DNA of 64,000 bases, taken from contig CP010425.1 in assembly GCA_000830295.1 (NCBI GenBank), positions 539,308 through 603,307 of the forward strand, written 5' to 3'. Within the stretch, counting starts at the first letter, position 1. Each line of letters starts with the position of its first letter. Of the stretch, positions 34,485-43,258 are shown piece after piece. The position numbers and the translations under genes were made by a program. Below the pieces are notes generated by a model. The model ran no database searches, had not been told where the DNA came from, and saw nothing but the letters and a program-made list of their open reading frames with translations. The DNA is from an archaeon GW2011_AR15 (lineage in GTDB: Archaea; Nanobdellota; Nanobdellia; Woesearchaeales; GW2011-AR15).

Positions 34485-35679
34485 GTTTTTTCAATATTTT
34501 TCTTACAGCATACAGGAACATGCCTGAAGACCAGGCAAAAGGATATTCTGCCTTGTATAAAGGCCTCTTTACAGGCTTTCCCTTATTGTCGTAAATCTCG
34601 TATACTATACCATAGTCCACAATCATATCTGCAATTGTGTTAAGTATCTCTACAGCCTCTTTTTCCAGTCCTGCTTTCTCTTTTGCCAAAGCACTGGCGC
34701 ACCCAAGCCAGAGCCATGAAAGCCCATTGTGATAATCACTCAGTCCAAGCATACTAAGCAGGGGAGCTGTCATTTTCTTTGGATATAGGGGATATACGCA
34801 TGCAGAAGGGACTTTATCAATTCCGTGCTTCTTTGAATATTCTGCTATTGGAATACTGTGTTTCTCCGGCGCAATATCCCATACCACAGCCAGCATATTT
34901 CCGTCTGTTGAAAAATGCTCCCGCCTCTCGTCATGTATCCAGTCTGTATAGTATCTTCCGTTCCAGAAAACTTTTTCTATCTTTTCCTTTGTTCTGTTAT
35001 ACAAAGAAAGGTACTTCAAATGCTTTTTTTTCATTTCCAGCATCATGAACATATCGCTCAGGCATTTCAGGGCATGGCAGTGGCATATATTTGTGTAAAG
35101 CACCTTCCCTTCCTTTTTCATGCTGTCTGCCCAGTCAGAGTAATGCTTCTGCTCAATAATAAGGTCTGTATCATGGTCGCATGAGTAGTTCCACAGCAGA
35201 GCCTTCTCTATCCTGATAACATATTTCTTCAGAAACCCGATGTCCCCGGTCTCCTTTACATACTCGTGGGAAGAAATCACAATAAGGGAATTCTGGTCAA
35301 CTGTCTTGTGCTTATTCTTATCTGTCGTATAATATGGCTTTCTTTTCCGCTTCCATTCCACGCCAAGATATTTCATCACAATGCCGAAATGTGATGCCCC
35401 GACTTTGAGCGGAATCTGGCTGGATAAGTCTATATTAAGCCTGTGCTTGGCTATCTTCCTCGGCAGCTGCCATTCCTCGTTTATATGATCAAGATAATTA
35501 GAAAGGTTCTTCCTGACAATATCATAATCCCTGATAGCCAGGCTGCCATAGCTTGCAAAGCAGGAATCCCTGGCCCAGTAATCCTTGAAATGGTGCAGCC
35601 CTGCGAAAATACCTTTCTCTGCATAGCACTCCCTTAGATTCTTTTTGGCTATCTCCACAGCCTTTTCTATATTTTTCAT
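34477..35679 (-). CDS. (Alpha/alpha)6-barrel glycosidase-like protein
   Basis: 400 residues. The segment DYWARDSCFASYGSLAIRDYD (about 33-53), a WADSM segment (about 182), and LSDYHNGLSWLWLGC (about 320) resemble the glucoamylase-like/GH15-GH63-GH100 superfamily of six-hairpin enzymes. The Asp in WARD and a Glu near the C-terminus (KAEYPFAW) may be catalytic. Length and motifs suggest a cytosolic trehalase/invertase/debranching-type hydrolase. The substrate is unknown. No signal peptide. Confidence 0.6.
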   Translation of the reverse strand: MKNIEKAVEIAKKNLRECYAEKGIFAGLHHFKDYWARDSCFASYGSLAIRDYDIVRKNLSNYLDHINEEWQLPRKIAKHRLNIDLSSQIPLKVGASHFGIVMKYLGVEWKRKRKPYYTTDKNKHKTVDQNSLIVISSHEYVKETGDIGFLKKYVIRIEKALLWNYSCDHDTDLIIEQKHYSDWADSMKKEGKVLYTNICHCHALKCLSDMFMMLEMKKKHLKYLSLYNRTKEKIEKVFWNGRYYTDWIHDERREHFSTDGNMLAVVWDIAPEKHSIPIAEYSKKHGIDKVPSACVYPLYPKKMTAPLLSMLGLSDYHNGLSWLWLGCASALAKEKAGLEKEAVEILNTIADMIVDYGIVYEIYDNKGKPVKRPLYKAEYPFAWSSGMFLYAVRKILKKPI

Positions 35680-35756
35680 AATTTTTTATCTGTCCTGTTT
35701 ATTTATATAGTTTTCATAAAGTTTATATAAACACTTTTACACCCTAGTATAGAAAA

Positions 35757-36020
35757 ATGGATTTTGACAAGCTGATGAAATATCAGAACATGCTCCAGAA
35801 CAGGCTGAGGCAGGAGGAGCAGACAGACAGGAAGATAGATATTCTCTCTATAATTAACAGGCTCACATCAGGGCCGAAGAACATTGTCCAGAAAGAGCAG
35901 ATAGTCCTTGAAGCATCTTCAATGGGGTTTACAGAAGAGGAGATAGACTCCCTTATAGACACTTTAATTGAGGACAATATAATCTATGTGTCTTCTCCGG
36001 GATACATCAAAAAAAGGTAA
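35757..36020 (+). CDS. Small winged-helix protein like the MCM C-terminal domain
   Basis: 87 residues. A short N-terminal helix (MDFDKLMKYQNMLQNRLRQEE) precedes a compact winged helix: KEQIVLEASSMGFTEEEIDSLIDTLIEDNIIYVSSPGYIKKR. The second part follows the pattern of the C-terminal winged helix of archaeal MCM helicase (helix, helix, then I-Y wing and G-Y-I/R). It stands alone, with no AAA+ domain nearby. A TATA box (TTTATATAA, about 35722) precedes it. A DNA-binding or MCM-regulating role is inferred. Confidence 0.55.
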   Translation: MDFDKLMKYQNMLQNRLRQEEQTDRKIDILSIINRLTSGPKNIVQKEQIVLEASSMGFTEEEIDSLIDTLIEDNIIYVSSPGYIKKR

Positions 36021-36074
36021 ACTTTTTTTGGGCTCTGGAAACAGGTGAGTTTTCAGGATATAAAGAAAAGATAG

Positions 36075-38996
36075 TTATTTCTGATAATCAGGAACAAGTA
36101 TAGCATTAAGCCCCTTCTTTCTTGCATCCTCTATCTGTTTTTTCATCTCTGCATCAACTTCATTTATCCCTGAAAAATTGTCATCGGGGCTGAATGCTGC
36201 CCAGGCTTCTTTTATAGGGTATTTTATGAAAATTTTTTCTCCTGCATCCGGTGTAACCCACGATTCCGCCCCTGAAACATATCCCTTCATGTATGGCCAC
36301 AGCTTTCCGTTATTGAAAAAGAAAGAAGGCTGGTAATCATTTTTTTGCTCTTTCCCCTCCAGGCTGTAAAAAAAAGCATGCGGAACAATAATATCCACTC
36401 CATTATCCAGAAGCCAGTCCCTTGTCTTCTCAGCCTGTGCAATCGTTAGCTCTTCGCCATAGCCCGCAAAAGCCTCAGTTAATGCAGGCCTGCTGCCATA
36501 CAACTCTTTTGCGGAATTCAATAAGACCGGGTGTATTTTATTCTCATCAAAATAGAATATATCGTCTGTCCCGTATATGTCAAAATATTGCTGGTGCGTG
36601 AAGAAATCTCCTTCATAGATTACAGTTTCCCACAGGTTCTCTTCACCCATCAGATGCCCTGTCAGAAGCACGCCGTGGCTGCTGGTCCAGTTATGGAGTT
36701 TTTCAAAATAGTTCTTTGAATAGGCATATGTAAGCACCTCAAAATAATCTGCCTTTGTTTTTTCTGAGAGTTCCCCAGAATCATGCCAGATGTAATACAG
36801 GTTTTCAGAAATATTGTAGCCCTTCATTCCGTAAAATACCGCATCAAAATCATCTGTCCATGCTATTGCATTATAATTTTCAACTGCACCATACAGTCCC
36901 GGTTCATCAGTAAAGAACCCGACGATGGTTGTTCCGAAATATTCAGGAAACCTCTTGTAATATTCCTCATAAGTTGTTTCTATAAAAAGCTCTGTTGTCT
37001 CGGGATCAAGAAGATCAACATATTCTTCTCCGGTGGTTTCAGTCCTGTAATTTGCATAATCTTTATAGAAGATTACGGCGTTAGAATTTATTTCGAAGTT
37101 GCAATAATCTTCCGCGCAACTGTCCTTTCCTATAACTTTTATATCTGTAATATCTGTTACATCAAGAATAACTTCAATCATGCTCTTATCAGTATTAATA
37201 TCTTTCAGATATATGCTTCCGCCCTCAACAATTTCAATATTGAGGTTCTTTGCCCGTAAATCATAATCCCCTTCGAGAACTTTTCCTCCGGCTCTGCCGC
37301 TAGGCCAGTCAAATTCGTCATATATCCAAGCCCGCATACCTCTTTTTTCAAGCTCTTTCAGGGCATAGCCGACGAAGTAAAACCATTCCTCTGACAAGTA
37401 TTCCTGTTCGAGTCCTGTTCTGGCATGTATAATAACCTCGCTTATCTCTATATCCTGCATCAGCTCAATCTGTCTTGTTATTTCACCTTCTGCAAGGTTT
37501 CCGTTCCAGAACCAGTACGGTATGATTTTAGAAGGAGTATAGTTCACAGGCTGCCTTATTATCTCATAGACCATTATATCCCCAAACTCCTCCGCCAGCA
37601 TCAGTCTTGTGTCTTTGAAAAGCAATCTGAAGCATTCTTCATTTTCAAAGTCCTTTTCTGTTAAGACATATTTTATATGCTTTTCAATTTCCCAATATCT
37701 ATAATCTTTCCAGTCATCTCTCATTAAAACCTTTGAGTAATTCAGTGTGCTGCTGTTGCAGAAAGTTGCAAAATTCAGTGTTCTTCCTTTTTTCCCGGAA
37801 AGCCAATAAAGTCCTTCATTCCAGCCATAATAATAGAATGATTGATTTTCTTCTAGATTATCGGAAAGGAATTCAGTGATTTTATTTTGCTCTTCTAGAG
37901 AACTGAAAGGACCAAACTCCAGCTCGATTGAATCCACATTTAAATTTGGATATAAAACTACAGAAGAAGATATTGTTAGTATCAGAGTAAATACAAGCCC
38001 GGCAACAAATATTTTTTCTTTAATGAAATGCCTCGCCAGATTTGCAGAAATAAGTGCCAGCAGAGGAACAATATTTAGGATATAATGGCCATATGTCGGA
38101 AGCACCAAGCTAAATAGAAGATACATAATGCAGAATAATGAGATTAATGAATAGGGGGCTTTCAATTCCCTGCGCTTTAAATATGAAAACAGAGTAATAA
38201 AGATGAATATGGAAGACTGGAGCAAGAACAGTGGGATATACGAAGGCTGCACATTATGCTGGTAGGGTATGTTCAGGTACCAAATTCTAGTTGCCTCAAA
38301 AATACCCGCTGCTCTCTCGATTAAGTTGAAATTATATATATATAATAAACTGGCAAAAGACATGGCGAATAAAGCAAAGATTCCAGTTATCAGCGGCACA
38401 TATGCATCTTTTCTTCTTATTGCAAAAAGATAAATTATGTGGAACAGGCTTAGATATATTACCCGCGGATCTGAGAATATTGCCAGAAAATACACAATAC
38501 TAGCTATGATGAGGTCAACTTTTTTCCTGCCTGCAAGGTATTTATTGAGAAAATACAGGCTTGAAGTGAAGAATAGTATATAGACGAGGCCGACTTTATT
38601 CAGGAAACCGTGATAAAATGGAATTGCCATAAGAACAGCAAAAATACCGCCTGCAAGATATGTCTCTTTTCTGTTTTTTGAAAACTGATATGAAATAAGC
38701 ACGATAAAAATGAAGCATAGCAGATAAAGAAGAAACCCATATAGTCTGTAAAATAAAAAAGAGTGGTTCAGGATAAACAATGGCAGCATATATACGGCAT
38801 AGACTATGGGTGATTTGTCGAATAACCCTGTTAGAGGTGATGAACTCAGATTGTCTTTCATATACTCTGAGAATGAAACAATCACGCCCTCATCAATTTC
38901 CATTGGCGTAATTAGCCACATGGATCTCAGTAGGATTGCAAACAGCAAGAGCAGGATAAACTGCTTTGTAAAAAATAGTTTTTTCAGCTCCCTCAT
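36075..38996 (-). CDS. Fusion: PMT/GT39-like membrane glycosyltransferase plus GH106-like glycosidase domain
   Basis: 973 residues. Residues about 10-380 form about eleven to twelve membrane helices with the GT39/PMT-type features (PMEIDEGVIVSF near 30 and short loops with an acidic pair). From about 490 the chain is soluble and matches GH106 alpha-L-rhamnosidase-type enzymes: IIPYWFWNGNLAEGEI, IIHARTGLEQEYL, AWIYDEFDWPSG, GFFTDEPGLYG, LTEAFAGYGEEL. The last contains likely acidic catalytic residues. An external hydrolase domain tied to a membrane transferase is unusual. The start at 38996, not 39044, fits a TTTAAAA box near 39024. A+T-rich compared with neighbours. Confidence 0.6.
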   Translation of the reverse strand: MRELKKLFFTKQFILLLLFAILLRSMWLITPMEIDEGVIVSFSEYMKDNLSSSPLTGLFDKSPIVYAVYMLPLFILNHSFLFYRLYGFLLYLLCFIFIVLISYQFSKNRKETYLAGGIFAVLMAIPFYHGFLNKVGLVYILFFTSSLYFLNKYLAGRKKVDLIIASIVYFLAIFSDPRVIYLSLFHIIYLFAIRRKDAYVPLITGIFALFAMSFASLLYIYNFNLIERAAGIFEATRIWYLNIPYQHNVQPSYIPLFLLQSSIFIFITLFSYLKRRELKAPYSLISLFCIMYLLFSLVLPTYGHYILNIVPLLALISANLARHFIKEKIFVAGLVFTLILTISSSVVLYPNLNVDSIELEFGPFSSLEEQNKITEFLSDNLEENQSFYYYGWNEGLYWLSGKKGRTLNFATFCNSSTLNYSKVLMRDDWKDYRYWEIEKHIKYVLTEKDFENEECFRLLFKDTRLMLAEEFGDIMVYEIIRQPVNYTPSKIIPYWFWNGNLAEGEITRQIELMQDIEISEVIIHARTGLEQEYLSEEWFYFVGYALKELEKRGMRAWIYDEFDWPSGRAGGKVLEGDYDLRAKNLNIEIVEGGSIYLKDINTDKSMIEVILDVTDITDIKVIGKDSCAEDYCNFEINSNAVIFYKDYANYRTETTGEEYVDLLDPETTELFIETTYEEYYKRFPEYFGTTIVGFFTDEPGLYGAVENYNAIAWTDDFDAVFYGMKGYNISENLYYIWHDSGELSEKTKADYFEVLTYAYSKNYFEKLHNWTSSHGVLLTGHLMGEENLWETVIYEGDFFTHQQYFDIYGTDDIFYFDENKIHPVLLNSAKELYGSRPALTEAFAGYGEELTIAQAEKTRDWLLDNGVDIIVPHAFFYSLEGKEQKNDYQPSFFFNNGKLWPYMKGYVSGAESWVTPDAGEKIFIKYPIKEAWAAFSPDDNFSGINEVDAEMKKQIEDARKKGLNAILVPDYQK

Positions 38997-39087
38997 AATA
39001 ATATGCGTAGTTGGGACATGTGATTTTAAACTTTTCTTTTGCATAAACTATTTATAACCCTCTTCATTCTAAAAGCAAGGTGTGTTC

Positions 39088-39801
39088 ATGGCAGAAGCTC
39101 TTTATATGGAAGATTCATATCTGAAAGAATTTGATGCAGTAGTTAAAGCAGTAAGCAAGGGCAAATATGTAATTCTTGACAGGACAGCATTTTTCCCTAA
39201 AGGAGGGGGGATAGAATATGATACAGGAGTTATTACAAGAAAATCTGACTATAAGGAGTTCAAAGTCGTATTTGTAGGCAAATTTGACGGAGAGATAAGC
39301 CATGAGGTTGACCAGGAAGGACTTAAAGAAGGCGATGAGGTCCACTGCAGGCTTGACTGGGACAGGAGATATCTCCTTATGAGATACCATACAGCAGCCC
39401 ATGTCTTAAGCGGCGTATTCTATAAAGAGTACGGTCTGATGATGACAGGCAACCAGATGACACTGGAAAAGGGCAGGATGGATATGAATATGGAAGAGAT
39501 GGACCCCGAAATGATAAGTGAGGGGTTTAAGAAGGCAAATGAGCTGATAAAGAAGGATTTTCCGGTAGAGATCTACTCCAAGACAAAAGAGGAGGCAGAA
39601 AAAGACCCGACATTGTTCAAACTGGCTATAGGCTTCCCTCATAAGCTGGATAAGATAAGGATAGTGGATATCAAGGGCTTTGATGCACAGGCTGACGGAG
39701 GATGCCACGTCAAAAGCCTTAAAGAAATAGGGAAAATAAGGTTTACAGAGGCAATCAACAAGGGAAAAGAAAACAGGAGGGTTTATTTTGTTTTAGAATG
39801 A
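39088..39801 (+). CDS. alaX: Alanyl-tRNA editing protein AlaX
   Basis: 237 residues. N-terminal glycine-rich beta barrel (FFPKGGGIEYDTGVI) followed by the editing domain with zinc ligands HTAAHVL (about 101-105) and the C-terminal GGCHVKSLKEIG (about 206-210). This is the AlaX-M type, which hydrolyses Ser-tRNA(Ala). A GTG at 39082 is less likely than ATG at 39088, which follows AGGTG. TATA (TATTTATAA, 39050-39058). Its stop overlaps the next gene's start. Confidence 0.9.
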   Translation: MAEALYMEDSYLKEFDAVVKAVSKGKYVILDRTAFFPKGGGIEYDTGVITRKSDYKEFKVVFVGKFDGEISHEVDQEGLKEGDEVHCRLDWDRRYLLMRYHTAAHVLSGVFYKEYGLMMTGNQMTLEKGRMDMNMEEMDPEMISEGFKKANELIKKDFPVEIYSKTKEEAEKDPTLFKLAIGFPHKLDKIRIVDIKGFDAQADGGCHVKSLKEIGKIRFTEAINKGKENRRVYFVLE

Positions 39802-39926
39802 GAGAAATATCATGCCCAAGGTGCGGCTCTTCTGAAATCAGGGAGATTGCAGACGGCTATTATAAGTGCGATTCATGCGGGTATACAGGAAGCCTTGACA
39901 TGGATAAAAGCATATCCAGAGAATAG
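39798..39926 (+). CDS. 42-residue zinc-ribbon protein
   Basis: Small frame too short for usual cut-offs. It reads MREISCPRCGSSEIREIADG, then YYKCDSCGYTGSLD and ends in a polar tail. Two CxxC pairs (CPRC and CDSC, about 20 residues apart) make a classic zinc ribbon. It starts in the AlaX stop (ATGA overlap, 39798-39801), so it is translationally coupled to AlaX, and it ends exactly where the convergent gene's stop begins. A nucleic-acid-binding or tRNA-related role is possible but unproven. Confidence 0.7.
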   Translation: MREISCPRCGSSEIREIADGYYKCDSCGYTGSLDMDKSISRE

Positions 39927-40631
39927 TTATTTGCAGTAGGCTTTCCCGAAATTAATGTAAATATAGGCACCCCCTTCCGGGCCTTCAAGGTATGGGTATT
40001 CGTAGGTTCCAAGGTTTGTTTCTATTGTTGCAATATCTCCAATTTCCTTTTCACCAAAAAAAGAATAGTAAGCATCTGTATCTGTGCCATCCCATAACGA
40101 GCTTGCCTCTCTTCCATCAATAGAAAGAATTATTTCAGCTTCACTCATCTTTTCTAAATACTCTTCCCTTTCTTCTTCATAGCCGGCAAAATACCAGCCG
40201 CATACACGCGCTCCACCAAGATTCTCTGTTTCTCCCAAATAGCAATGATATGCATCAATTGAAGAATTCTCATTCTGACATGCCGGGAAATCATCCAGTG
40301 TCAGTAGTTCTGAGGAAGATGCACTTTGAGTAAAGATAACAATCAATGCTATTACAAGCACTATTGCAGTGGGGATTGCAATAAACTGCCACTTGATATT
40401 CAGCTTGAATCCGGGCTTTTTTTCCGGAGCAGACGCAGATTGTAGGGTAGGAAGAGGCGGGACAGCAGGAGTTGGAGAGGCAGGCCCCAGCGCCTTATCA
40501 ATAATATCAGAAGGGACATTAGAACTCTCAAGTTTCTGCCTTATAACCTCCACAGAGAAACCTTTTTTTAGATTATCATCTACATATTTTCTAATGTTTT
40601 CTAAATAAGTCACCTCTTTTTTATCGTCCAT
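39927..40631 (-). CDS. Single-pass membrane protein with external Cys-containing domain
   Basis: 234 residues. An N-terminal helical domain (YLENIRKYVDDNLKKGFSVEVIRQKLE) resembles small UBA-like repeats. A Pro-rich linker, a membrane helix (about 83-103, FIAIPTAIVLVIALIVIFTQ) and an external domain with four Cys and many acidic residues follow. Family unknown. TATA (TTTATAAAG) about 27 bases before the ATG. Confidence 0.6.
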   Translation of the reverse strand: MDDKKEVTYLENIRKYVDDNLKKGFSVEVIRQKLESSNVPSDIIDKALGPASPTPAVPPLPTLQSASAPEKKPGFKLNIKWQFIAIPTAIVLVIALIVIFTQSASSSELLTLDDFPACQNENSSIDAYHCYLGETENLGGARVCGWYFAGYEEEREEYLEKMSEAEIILSIDGREASSLWDGTDTDAYYSFFGEKEIGDIATIETNLGTYEYPYLEGPEGGAYIYINFGKAYCK

Positions 40632-40678
40632 CTTATTTAGTCTGGCTTACAAGCTTTATAAATTTTACCTGTAATGCT

Positions 40679-41047
40679 TTAGTTTTTTGATGTAACGTAC
40701 AATGCTTTCAGTGCCACTACAGCAGCTCCAGGAGCCACAAACAGGGTTACGTTAGCCAACAGAGGATCTATGAATGTAATCCATGAGCTAACAAAAGGAA
40801 CCACCCCTACAACTCTTGTCAGTGTTACGGAAAGCGCATTAGCGGACAGCAGGAAAGTCAGGCTTGCCAACAGATACAATGAAAGCTCTTTTTCTGTTAT
40901 GTTCATCAGACCCACAACCAGTCCAAGCACTCCGAGCATCCAGAACACCTGTCCTGCGAATGTTGCAGCTACAGCAATCAGCAGGCCGAAAAAGAAAGCC
41001 CACGGCCCTATACTGCCTAGCATACCTTTATCATTTTTTTTTGCCAT
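40679..41047 (-). CDS. Small four-helix membrane protein
   Basis: 122 residues, nearly all hydrophobic, with about three or four membrane helices (FFFGLLIAVAATFAGQVFWML, LGLVVGLMNI, LSLYLLASLTFLLSANAL, ANVTLFVAPGAAVVALKALY). Starts MAKKNDKGML with a basic N-terminus and an SD (GGGGTGG, four bases before ATG). Function unknown. Confidence 0.6.
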   Translation of the reverse strand: MAKKNDKGMLGSIGPWAFFFGLLIAVAATFAGQVFWMLGVLGLVVGLMNITEKELSLYLLASLTFLLSANALSVTLTRVVGVVPFVSSWITFIDPLLANVTLFVAPGAAVVALKALYVTSKN

Positions 41048-41227
41048 AAAACCACCCCAGAAATAGTCTAATATATGCGTATATAAATATGTTTTTATTA
41101 TCTATTAAAAAACCTTTATAAATTACAGCCGTTTCTGTGAACTTAATGGAGGCGTAGTATAACCAAGGCCAACTGATAATGTCGGTTGACACCATAGTGG
41201 GTTTCGCTACGCTCAAGCCCACATAAC
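41048..41227 (+). promoter_or_regulatory. tRNA-Trp promoter with displaced 5' copy and inserted hairpin
   Basis: A tRNA-type TATA box (TTTATAAA, 41115-41122) predicts a start near 41145-41150, but tRNA-Trp begins only at 41228. The gap holds a degenerate copy of the tRNA's own 5' end (41148-41168, matching in 14 of the first 17 positions), then GTGGG...CCCAC hairpin (41197-41222) whose inner sequence is an inverted copy of the repeat arm found after tRNA-Thr. The first part of this stretch (41048-41114) also holds the start region of the minus-strand membrane protein. Confidence 0.6.
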
Positions 41228-41356
41228 GGGGACGTAGTACAACCTGGCTAGTATAAGCGGCTCCAGTCATGGAGCGATGAGGCGTAAGCCGATGACATGC
41301 AGATAAAAGTTCCGGGAAGTAACCGCTGGATCGGGGTTCAAATCCCTGCGTCCCCA
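41228..41356 (+). tRNA. tRNA-Trp (anticodon CCA) with 55-base intron
   Basis: Acceptor stem GGGGACG pairs with CGTCCCC. The D-arm is GTAC/GTAT, and the anticodon stem AGCGG (41256-41260) pairs with CCGCT (41323-41327). The anticodon CCA is at 41263-41265. The T-arm is CGGGG/CCCTG with TTCAAAT. The intron (41267-41321) is at the canonical position after base 37. It contains two GATGA motifs but no CTGA, so it does not look like the box C/D guide carried by some archaeal trnW introns. Downstream it is followed by a hairpin repeat ending in a copy of its 3' end. Confidence 0.92.
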
Positions 41357-41369
41357 CCTTATTTTTTTC

Positions 41370-41451
41370 GTTCTGTTAACTCGTTAACAGAACTGGATTT
41401 GTTTCCCTCAAGGCTTTTTTAAAGGCTTGGTGAGCATCCCTGCGTCCCCAC
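41370..41451 (+). repeat. Hairpin unit ending in a copy of the tRNA-Trp 3' end
   Basis: An 11-base perfect inverted repeat (GTTCTGTTAAC at 41370 and its complement at 41383-41393) is followed by a second hairpin core with CAAGG (41409-41413) facing an AAAGGCTTG arm (to 41429). Then ATCCCTGCGTCCCCAC at 41436-41451 exactly repeats the last 16 bases of tRNA-Trp up to its discriminator region. The core GTTTCCCTCAAGG... matches the units beside tRNA-Thr. No gene lies in 41357-41498. Confidence 0.75.
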
Positions 41452-41498
41452 TTTTACTTATAGGAAATATTTTAACCAAGACCGTATTTTTGTTTAAC

Positions 41499-42350
41499 AT
41501 GGATATTTCCTTAGGCATAATAACTTACAAAGACAGGAAAATAGATGGACTTCTGGAAAGCATCAAAAAACAAAAGCTGCAAAAAGTAAGGGTAAAAGAG
41601 ATTATCGTCGTTTGCATTGAAGCAGACAAGAGACATATAAGAAATCTGCTGAGAAAATATGGATTTGAGAAAGCAAAAATTCTAACAGAGAAAAAAAGAA
41701 AAGGAAAATACAACGCAGTCAATTTATTTTTTAAAGAAGCAAAATCAGGCATCCTTGTGATGAGCAGCGGGGACATTCTGCTGCATGAAGCTGCAGTTGA
41801 AAGTATATGCAGGCCGTTTTCTGACAGTCGGACAGGCATAGTGGCAGCAAGACCTCTGCCTATGAATATTAATTCCGAAAACATGCTGGGATTTACTGTT
41901 GAACTGCTGTGGGAGCTCCATCACATCATTTCATATCAGCAGCCGAAATTCGGCGAATTTATTGCTTTTAGGAATCTCGGATTTATCTTACCGAAAACAG
42001 CAGTAGACGAAGAGACGATAGCGAGCATAATATATTCAAGAGGATATAAAGGAAGATATGCAGAAAACGCAGTAATTTATAATAAAGGGCCCGGCACAGT
42101 CCATGATTACATAAAGCAGAGGAGGAGAGTGTATTGCGGGCATATGCAGCTTAGAAAAATTTCCGGATATAAAGTTCCGACCTTAGATAGCGTTAGAATT
42201 ATCAGCCATCTTCTGAAAAGAAAAGAACTCCTGAAGCATCCACTTAAAGCACTCTATGCCATCTCACTGGAATCTGCCGCTAGAGCCCTTGGTTTTTTTG
42301 ACTATATTGCCGGAAAAGATTACGCGGTATGGAAGATAATAAAAAAGTAA
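41499..42350 (+). CDS. GT2-family glycosyltransferase-like protein
   Basis: 283 residues. The GT-A fold N-terminus is clear: DISLGIITYKDR (strand 1), EIIVVCIEADKRHI, then KRKGKYNAVNLFFKEAKSGILVMSSGDILLHEAAV, where a GDI segment takes the place of the usual DxD. The C-terminal part ends with KKALYAIS-type helices and may sit on the membrane. No strong membrane helix. First gene of the accessory island; it meets the epimerase gene tail to tail with no gap. Function in surface glycan synthesis is inferred. Confidence 0.7.
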   Translation: MDISLGIITYKDRKIDGLLESIKKQKLQKVRVKEIIVVCIEADKRHIRNLLRKYGFEKAKILTEKKRKGKYNAVNLFFKEAKSGILVMSSGDILLHEAAVESICRPFSDSRTGIVAARPLPMNINSENMLGFTVELLWELHHIISYQQPKFGEFIAFRNLGFILPKTAVDEETIASIIYSRGYKGRYAENAVIYNKGPGTVHDYIKQRRRVYCGHMQLRKISGYKVPTLDSVRIISHLLKRKELLKHPLKALYAISLESAARALGFFDYIAGKDYAVWKIIKK

Positions 42351-43220
42351 TCAAAGGGATTTTTCTGTTATTTCCACTGCTTTTTCTAAGGTAATGAATT
42401 CAGGCTTAATTCTTTTCTTTAATTTGCTTATGCTGACCGTCCTTGTCTCTGTAAAGAAATTTACCCTCTGAGAGTTTATCAGAAAATCTCTCTTGAATAT
42501 TTTTGACAATAAATCTGCTAATTTTGCGAAGGGCATCATAAAGACACTACATAATGGGATAAAGATGATTTTTTTATTTATCATTTTTGCAAATTCTCTC
42601 ACTGAAACCTGCCTTTCTCCTGCAACAACAAACAATTCATTATTTATATCTTTCTCAATAATTTTGATCAGTATATCTGTAAAATCCTCAACAAATAATG
42701 GCTGTATAAGATTCCTGCCTGAATCAATAAGAGGGAAAAACCCTCTTCTTGCCATCCTGAATATTTTCATGAACCTCCTATCTCCGGGCCCGAATATTAT
42801 TCCAGGCCGTAAGATAACATAGTCAAGGCCGGAATCCTTCACAAGCTTTTCTGCCTCCAGCTTTGTTTTCTCATAAGGTGTTCTGGGGTTTGGCGGAGTA
42901 TTCTCCTTAGCATTTATGCATGGTTCGTAGATTCCTGCAGTGCTTATAAAAATAAATCTTGCCCCGGCTTTTTTAGCTTCATTCAGCATGTTTTTCGTCC
43001 CGGTAACATTAACTCTATAATGGGAATCGTCAAATGAGTTATCCATCAGCTTCCCGGCCAGGTGGATAACTATATCAGACTTTTTGGCGCAATCTATGAT
43101 TGTTTCTGGCTTTGTTATGTCCCCGCTGAGAAGGTTTAATTCATACCCTCTATTTTTTAGTTTTTTCACAAGATTTTTACCTATAAAACCCCTATGTCCA
43201 GTAACAAGAACCCTTGCCAT
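42351..43220 (-). CDS. NAD-dependent sugar epimerase/dehydratase (SDR family)
   Basis: 289 residues. The Rossmann motif VTGHRGFIGKNLVKKLKNRG is at the N-terminus, and IVIHLAG follows near 53. The catalytic YxxxK is in RTPYEKTKLEAEKL (about 135), and ILRPGIIFGPGDRRFMK follows. This is an extended SDR acting on a nucleotide-sugar. The specific reaction (GalE-, RmlD- or dehydratase-like) cannot be chosen from sequence alone. Confidence 0.85.
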   Translation of the reverse strand: MARVLVTGHRGFIGKNLVKKLKNRGYELNLLSGDITKPETIIDCAKKSDIVIHLAGKLMDNSFDDSHYRVNVTGTKNMLNEAKKAGARFIFISTAGIYEPCINAKENTPPNPRTPYEKTKLEAEKLVKDSGLDYVILRPGIIFGPGDRRFMKIFRMARRGFFPLIDSGRNLIQPLFVEDFTDILIKIIEKDINNELFVVAGERQVSVREFAKMINKKIIFIPLCSVFMMPFAKLADLLSKIFKRDFLINSQRVNFFTETRTVSISKLKKRIKPEFITLEKAVEITEKSL

Positions 43221-43258
43221 AGCAAATTATTTAAAAAAACGAATGCATATAAAAAACC

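Noticed and set aside
41148..41227. A second tRNA gene directly upstream of tRNA-Trp
   Set aside because: Only the 5' end resembles a tRNA. No anticodon arm, T-arm or matching acceptor 3' strand can be formed, so it is treated as a partial copy.
41267..41321. Box C/D guide RNA in the tRNA-Trp intron
   Set aside because: Two GATGA motifs resemble C boxes, but no CTGA D box is present and the intron is shorter than known guide-bearing ones.
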